Source: Oscillospiraceae bacterium (lineage in GTDB: Bacteria > Bacillota > Clostridia > Oscillospirales > Acutalibacteraceae). Taken from it: a DNA stretch of 7,490 bases. The stretch covers positions 1 through 7,490 of the forward strand of contig CADBOL010000222.1 in the NCBI GenBank assembly GCA_902796295.1. The letters run 5' to 3'. Under the pieces are notes generated by a model that was not told the origin of the DNA, searched no databases, and saw nothing but the letters and a program-made list of their open reading frames with translations. The position numbers were made by a program, and so were the translations under genes. Of the stretch, positions 6,579 through 7,490 are shown in pieces; within the stretch, counting starts at the first letter, position 1; every line of letters begins with the position of its first letter.

Positions 6579-7490
6579 TCAGCCTTTGCTTTTAAGGTAT
6601 GTTTCCGCGAGCGGTTTCAGCAGGAAAGAGGGGATGAATGGAAATCTGTCTCTGATTTTTATTATTCCCGATACAAGTCGCGGGTCGGGTTCTTCGTTAT
6701 TGCCCGCTTTTATGACTATGGCGGATTTCGGCTTGCCGTGATTTGCATTTACCGCATCTGTTTCTGCGGCGGTGCAGATTTCAAAATACGGTGTGGTCTG
6801 AAGCAAAACGGATGAAATGAATCTGTCAGACGGGTTATCAACTTTTATGCTGACAAGCGGCTTTTCCGCTATAGCGGTTTTGGAGAAGCAGATTTCGGGT
6901 AAATCCGGGTAAACAAGTCTCTTTTTGTCTTCATCGCTGAGAAGGGAGAAATACTCCGAGTATTTTTCTTTGAGACAATCAATGAATTCATTATCCGCGC
7001 GAAGTATTTTACGGTAAAATCCGTTAATCAGTATGTGGCATACTCTTAGATTGAATTCCCTGATGAAGTTTTCTTTTGTTACACAGGGTAATGTGTCTTT
7101 TACGGCGGAATTATTGATCTCATTTGAGATTATTTCACAGGATCTGATAAAATCTGTTAACGATCTGATTTCAATATTCTGTGTCGCCTGTGTATGCTGT
7201 CTCGGGTCAGACTGCCTGTACATGGAAACAGCGCCGTAAATGCCGATGATTTTCGGCTGAAGTCTCATCACAAAGGTCATCCAGAAAGCGCCGTCTTCGG
7301 TGTAAACCGTATAGGGAAATAATATACCGTTATTTTTGACAAGTGATGTTTTATAAATCTTGTTGCTGACAGGGAAATTCCAGAGCAGATCCGTATCGAA
7401 GCAGGATACGGACTCTTTTTTTGCGAGTTTTTCCGCCGAGGGATTGAATTCCTTTCCTCCGAAGCCGAAGGTCATAAGACGGAATACTCC
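6579..7490 (-). CDS. Family 2 glycosyltransferase (GT-A fold), partial; N-terminus off the right edge
   Basis: Predicted to transfer a sugar from a nucleotide-sugar donor during synthesis of a surface polysaccharide or teichoic acid. The frame is open to the right edge: five codons precede the first visible ATG (7475), reading GVFRL into MTFGFGG, so that Met is probably internal. In the 303 visible residues, the second half of a GT2 catalytic domain shows SNKIYKTSLV (42-51), FPYTVYTEDGAFW (58-70; E65-D66 matches the catalytic acidic pair) and a MYRQSD element (90-95) typical of the end of the core. The donor-binding start and the DxD motif are outside. A helical region follows, and then residues 210-287 resemble a degenerate second GT2 start (see findings). 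No membrane segment is evident. It stops three bases before a glycerophosphotransferase-family gene, forming an operon. GT2 and PF04464 domains also occur fused in one protein in other Gram-positives, which supports a joint role. The sugar and acceptor cannot be told. Confidence 0.85.
   Translation of the reverse strand, partial: GVFRLMTFGFGGKEFNPSAEKLAKKESVSCFDTDLLWNFPVSNKIYKTSLVKNNGILFPYTVYTEDGAFWMTFVMRLQPKIIGIYGAVSMYRQSDPRQHTQATQNIEIRSLTDFIRSCEIISNEINNSAVKDTLPCVTKENFIREFNLRVCHILINGFYRKILRADNEFIDCLKEKYSEYFSLLSDEDKKRLVYPDLPEICFSKTAIAEKPLVSIKVDNPSDRFISSVLLQTTPYFEICTAAETDAVNANHGKPKSAIVIKAGNNEEPDPRLVSGIIKIRDRFPFIPSFLLKPLAETYLKSKG

Noticed and set aside
7033..7239. Small plus-strand frame opposite the GT2 gene
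   Set aside because: Antisense to a region with clear GT2 continuity and no initiation signals. The frames at 5841-6071 and 6186-6531 opposite the glycerophosphotransferase gene fail on the same grounds.
6579..7475. Treating the ATG at 7475 as the true start of a short 298-residue protein
   Set aside because: The frame stays open upstream to the edge, no ribosome binding site is visible within the few bases present, and the protein would lack the nucleotide-binding half of the GT2 domain. A truncated view of a longer gene is more likely than a broken gene.
1..7490. Defence island, mobile element or CRISPR
   Set aside because: There are no repeats with spacers, transposase, integrase, attachment-like direct repeats or toxin-antitoxin genes. 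AddAB degrades foreign linear DNA, but it is a housekeeping repair complex and no defence gene sits beside it here.

Overview
This window looks like chromosomal DNA from a low-to-moderate GC Gram-positive bacterium of the Clostridia type (Bacillota). The reasons are an AddB-type (not RecC-type) recombination nuclease subunit, CDP-glycerol glycerophosphotransferase-family enzymes of the teichoic acid kind, purine-rich ribosome binding sites and consensus sigma-A-like promoters. A gut Oscillospiraceae/Eubacteriales-like source is a guess from codon use and protein flavour; nothing here fixes genus or species.

Layout. Positions 1-3019 (minus strand) hold most of addB, open through the left edge, so its C-terminus and probably addA lie outside. 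A 51-bp gap containing a strong hairpin separates it from a diacylglycerol/lipid kinase gene (3071-4261, minus) with an unusual charged C-terminal tail. The 117-bp AT-rich spacer 4262-4378 carries back-to-back promoters, one for the kinase and one for the plus-strand gene 4379-5497, which encodes a CDP-glycerol glycerophosphotransferase-family protein. That gene runs tail-to-tail into a second, minus-strand member of the same family (5475-6575), with the two coding regions overlapping by 23 bp. Three bases upstream of the second gene ends a family 2 glycosyltransferase (6579-7490, minus), whose N-terminal part is cut off by the right edge. No stretch over about 120 bp is without a gene.

How the genes fit together. 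The right half is a cell-surface polymer locus: a GT2 sugar transferase plus two enzymes of the family that moves glycerol-phosphate or a related polyol-phosphate onto a membrane-bound acceptor. The lipid kinase could return diacylglycerol to phospholipid synthesis, a need created when phosphatidylglycerol is consumed for lipoteichoic acid; that functional link is an inference from position. addB is DNA repair and is probably a neighbour by chance, although it may be read partly from the kinase promoter.

I saw no CRISPR array, tRNA, rRNA, insertion sequence or phage gene, and nothing that supports a wholly new system. The most unusual points are the overlapping convergent paralogues, the charged tail on the lipid kinase, the degenerate second glycosyltransferase-like segment in the GT2 protein, and the very short leader predicted for the plus-strand gene.
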